In this document: positions 6,379 through 8,282 of the stretch, in pieces
How positions within the stretch are numbered: the first letter of the stretch is position 1
Layout of the letters: every line of letters begins with the position of its first letter
Assembly (NCBI GenBank): GCA_020059445.1
Contig: JAGVCB010000189.1
Location: forward strand, 1 to 8,282
Direction: 5' to 3'
From: Polynucleobacter sp.
GTDB lineage: Bacteria; Pseudomonadota; Gammaproteobacteria; Burkholderiales; Burkholderiaceae
Length of the DNA: 8,282 nt
Notes under the pieces: generated by a model
The model's database searches: none
What the model was told of the DNA's origin: nothing
Seen by the model: only the letters and a program-made list of their open reading frames with translations
Position numbers and translations under genes: made by a program

Positions 6379-8282
6379 TTAGTGAACCACCCGATCAAAC
6401 ATGAATGCCCCATTCTTATCAACGTCTACTGGAACAATGGCTTTAGGTCCAAATTTACCTTCCAGGATAAGTCTCGCGACTGGGTTTTCAATGTATTGTT
6501 GGATTGCTCTCTTGAGAGGTCTTGCCCCAAAGACAGGGTCATAGCCCGCCTCTGAAACTCGGGAAAGAGCAGCGTCGCTGACCTCCAACAACATGTCCAT
6601 CTTCGCCAAACGATCACGCAAGCGCTGCAACTGAATCTTGGCAATCGCCGCGATGTTCTTTTGGTCTAAGCCATGAAACACGACCATCTCATCAATACGA
6701 TTTAGAAACTCAGGGCGGAAGTGCTCTTTGACATCAACCATTACCGCCTCTTTGAGTTTTTCTTGTGATTGACCACTCATCGACTGAATCATTTGCGAAC
6801 CCAAGTTACTGGTCATCACAATCACCGTGTTTTTAAAGTCCACCGTGCGACCTTGTCCATCAGTCATACGACCATCATCCAAGACCTGTAACAAAACGTT
6901 GAAAACATCAGGATGGGCTTTCTCAACCTCATCCAGCAAGATAACGCTGTAAGGCTTACGACGAACCAATTCAGTTAAATAACCACCTTCTTCGTAACCA
7001 ACATAGCCCGGAGGAGCTCCAATCAAACGAGCCACACTGTGCTTTTCCATGAATTCACTCATGTCAATGCGAATCAAGTGCTCATCACTGTCAAACAAGA
7101 ACTCAGCGAGAGCTTTGCAAAGCTCTGTTTTACCCACACCTGTTGGGCCAAGGAATAAGAACGAACCATAAGGCTTACCTTCATCAGATAGACCAGCGCG
7201 TGAGCGGCGAATAGCATCAGATACAGCTGTAATAGCCTCCTCTTGACCGACTACACGATGGTGCAAGTAATCTTCCATTTGCAATAACTTATCGCGTTCT
7301 CCTTGCATCATTTTTGACACAGGAATACCTGTGGCTCTTGAGACCACTTCAGCGATTTCCTCTGCACCTACTTGAGTACGCAACAATTTGTGCTTAGAAG
7401 TTGAACCCTTAGCTTCCGCAACGGCGGCTGATTTCAATTTACCTTCAAGCTCTGGTAATTTGCCATACTGCAGCTCAGCAACTTTTTCTAATTTGCCATC
7501 TCGTTGCAATTTGACGATTTCAGATTTGACTTTATCAATCTCTTCTTTGATCGAAGCAGTTCCTTGAGCAGCGCCCTTCTCTGCTTTCCAAATTTCTTCA
7601 AGGTCTGCATACTCTTTGCCCAAACGCTTGATCTCTTCTTCAATCAGCGATAAACGCTTTTGTGAAGCTTCGTCTTTTTCTTTCTTGACTGCCTCGCGTT
7701 CAATCTTCAATTGAATCAAGCGACGATCTAATTTATCCATGACCTCTGGCTTTGAATCAATCTCCATTCTGATGCGTGATGCGGCCTCATCAATCAAATC
7801 AATCGCCTTATCAGGCAAGAAGCGATCTGTGATGTAGCGATGAGACAACTCGGCGGCAGCCACAATCGCTGGGTCCGTGATTTCTACACCATGATGCAGT
7901 TCGTATTTTTCTTGTAAGCCACGCAAAATGGCAATCGTGTCCTCAACACTGGGCTCACCAACCATGACTTTCTGGAAGCGACGCTCCAAAGCAGCATCTT
8001 TTTCAATGTACTTGCGGTACTCATCCAATGTTGTGGCGCCGATACAGTGCAACTCTCCACGTGCCAAAGCAGGCTTGAGCATATTGCCGGCATCCATCGC
8101 ACCTTCTGACTTACCTGCACCCACCATCGTGTGTATTTCATCGATGAAAACAATCGTCTGGCCTTCATCTTTGGCCACATCGCTCAAAACGGCTTTTAGG
8201 CGCTCTTCAAATTCTCCGCGGTATTTAGCACCCGCCAAGAGCAAGGCCATGTCCAATACCAATACGCGTTTGTTTTTAAGAG
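6379..8282 (-). CDS. clpB: ATP-dependent disaggregase ClpB (5' partial)
   Basis: A cytosolic hexameric AAA+ chaperone that, with DnaK, threads and rescues aggregated proteins after heat stress. The window holds the C-terminal 633 residues. By comparison with E. coli ClpB (857 residues), the N-terminal domain and the first Walker A lie beyond the right edge. Fragment numbering: pore loop [13 protein letters not shown] with Tyr20; NBD1 Walker B IVFIDE (43-48); Arg fingers Arg100/101 in ALERRF; a long charged coiled-coil middle domain at about 185-300, which separates ClpB from ClpA and ClpC; NBD2 Walker A GPTGVGKT (378-385, Lys384); pore loop [11 protein letters not shown] with Tyr426; Walker B ILLDE (Asp450/Glu451); sensor Asn492; sensor-2 GAR (585-587). 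No real start is in the window; the TTG at 8262 is an internal leucine codon. The frame is intact to TAA at 6379. Its promoter is outside the window. Confidence 0.97.
   Translation of the reverse strand, partial: LKNKRVLVLDMALLLAGAKYRGEFEERLKAVLSDVAKDEGQTIVFIDEIHTMVGAGKSEGAMDAGNMLKPALARGELHCIGATTLDEYRKYIEKDAALERRFQKVMVGEPSVEDTIAILRGLQEKYELHHGVEITDPAIVAAAELSHRYITDRFLPDKAIDLIDEAASRIRMEIDSKPEVMDKLDRRLIQLKIEREAVKKEKDEASQKRLSLIEEEIKRLGKEYADLEEIWKAEKGAAQGTASIKEEIDKVKSEIVKLQRDGKLEKVAELQYGKLPELEGKLKSAAVAEAKGSTSKHKLLRTQVGAEEIAEVVSRATGIPVSKMMQGERDKLLQMEDYLHHRVVGQEEAITAVSDAIRRSRAGLSDEGKPYGSFLFLGPTGVGKTELCKALAEFLFDSDEHLIRIDMSEFMEKHSVARLIGAPPGYVGYEEGGYLTELVRRKPYSVILLDEVEKAHPDVFNVLLQVLDDGRMTDGQGRTVDFKNTVIVMTSNLGSQMIQSMSGQSQEKLKEAVMVDVKEHFRPEFLNRIDEMVVFHGLDQKNIAAIAKIQLQRLRDRLAKMDMLLEVSDAALSRVSEAGYDPVFGARPLKRAIQQYIENPVARLILEGKFGPKAIVPVDVDKNGAFMFDRVVH

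Noticed and set aside
8260..8262. TTG as a start codon for a short ClpB form.
   Set aside because: The frame continues upstream as LKNKRV, matching ClpB sequence just before this point, so the TTG is an internal leucine. The known internal start of ClpB that omits the N-terminal domain lies further upstream.
1..8282. Possible mobile element, CRISPR array, prophage, tRNA or toxin-antitoxin pair.
   Set aside because: No transposase, integrase, regularly spaced repeats, terminal inverted repeats, cloverleaf or small paired genes were seen. Nearly all sequence is explained by conserved housekeeping genes of even character.

Overview
This window looks like ordinary chromosomal housekeeping DNA of a betaproteobacterium. 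It is probably a Burkholderiaceae member of fairly low GC, and Polynucleobacter or a close relative is my best guess. The reasons are a soluble RnfB-type ferredoxin next to nth and a DUF1841 gene, the protein sequences themselves (Nth, RraA with a GGNLG motif, zeta-class GST with an SSAA motif), and the AT-leaning codon use. The assignment comes from remembered family sequences, not from a search.

Left part (1-2947). A 5'-truncated rnfB-like gene runs rightward and meets a leftward three-gene unit (HIT-family hydrolase, then nth, then DUF1841) with a gap of 14 bases. The unit is tightly packed: 22 bases between HIT and nth, and an ATGA overlap between nth and DUF1841. A divergent gene, maiA (zeta-class GST, maleylacetoacetate isomerase type), starts 82 bases from the HIT start, so both promoters must lie in that gap or overlap its edges.

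Middle (2948-4590). Leftward aceA (isocitrate lyase, glyoxylate shunt) ends in a clear intrinsic terminator placed between it and the converging maiA. The 240-base region upstream of aceA holds a plausible sigma-70 promoter. Its -10 hexamer lies inside a 12-base palindrome and is covered by a cluster of three copies of the octamer TGTCTTAT (two direct, one inverted). This is the best regulatory signal in the window and suggests a repressor site.

Right part (4591-8282). A leftward pair, MFS transporter then rraA-like, has a 20-base gap and looks like an operon. The RraA-like protein keeps the Arg-Asp pair of the 4-hydroxy-4-methyl-2-oxoglutarate aldolase family but has glycine where aldolases have the upstream aspartate. 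Further right is a large 3' part of clpB (disaggregase), whose start lies beyond the right edge.

The genes do not form one pathway. Possible functional links are aceA with the rraA-like gene and its transporter (2-oxoacid and glyoxylate metabolism), and nth with the RnfB-type iron-sulfur protein (both bind 4Fe-4S clusters). I saw no tRNA, rRNA, CRISPR array, insertion sequence, prophage or previously undescribed system. The aceA operator cluster and the altered RraA-like active site are the observations most worth following.
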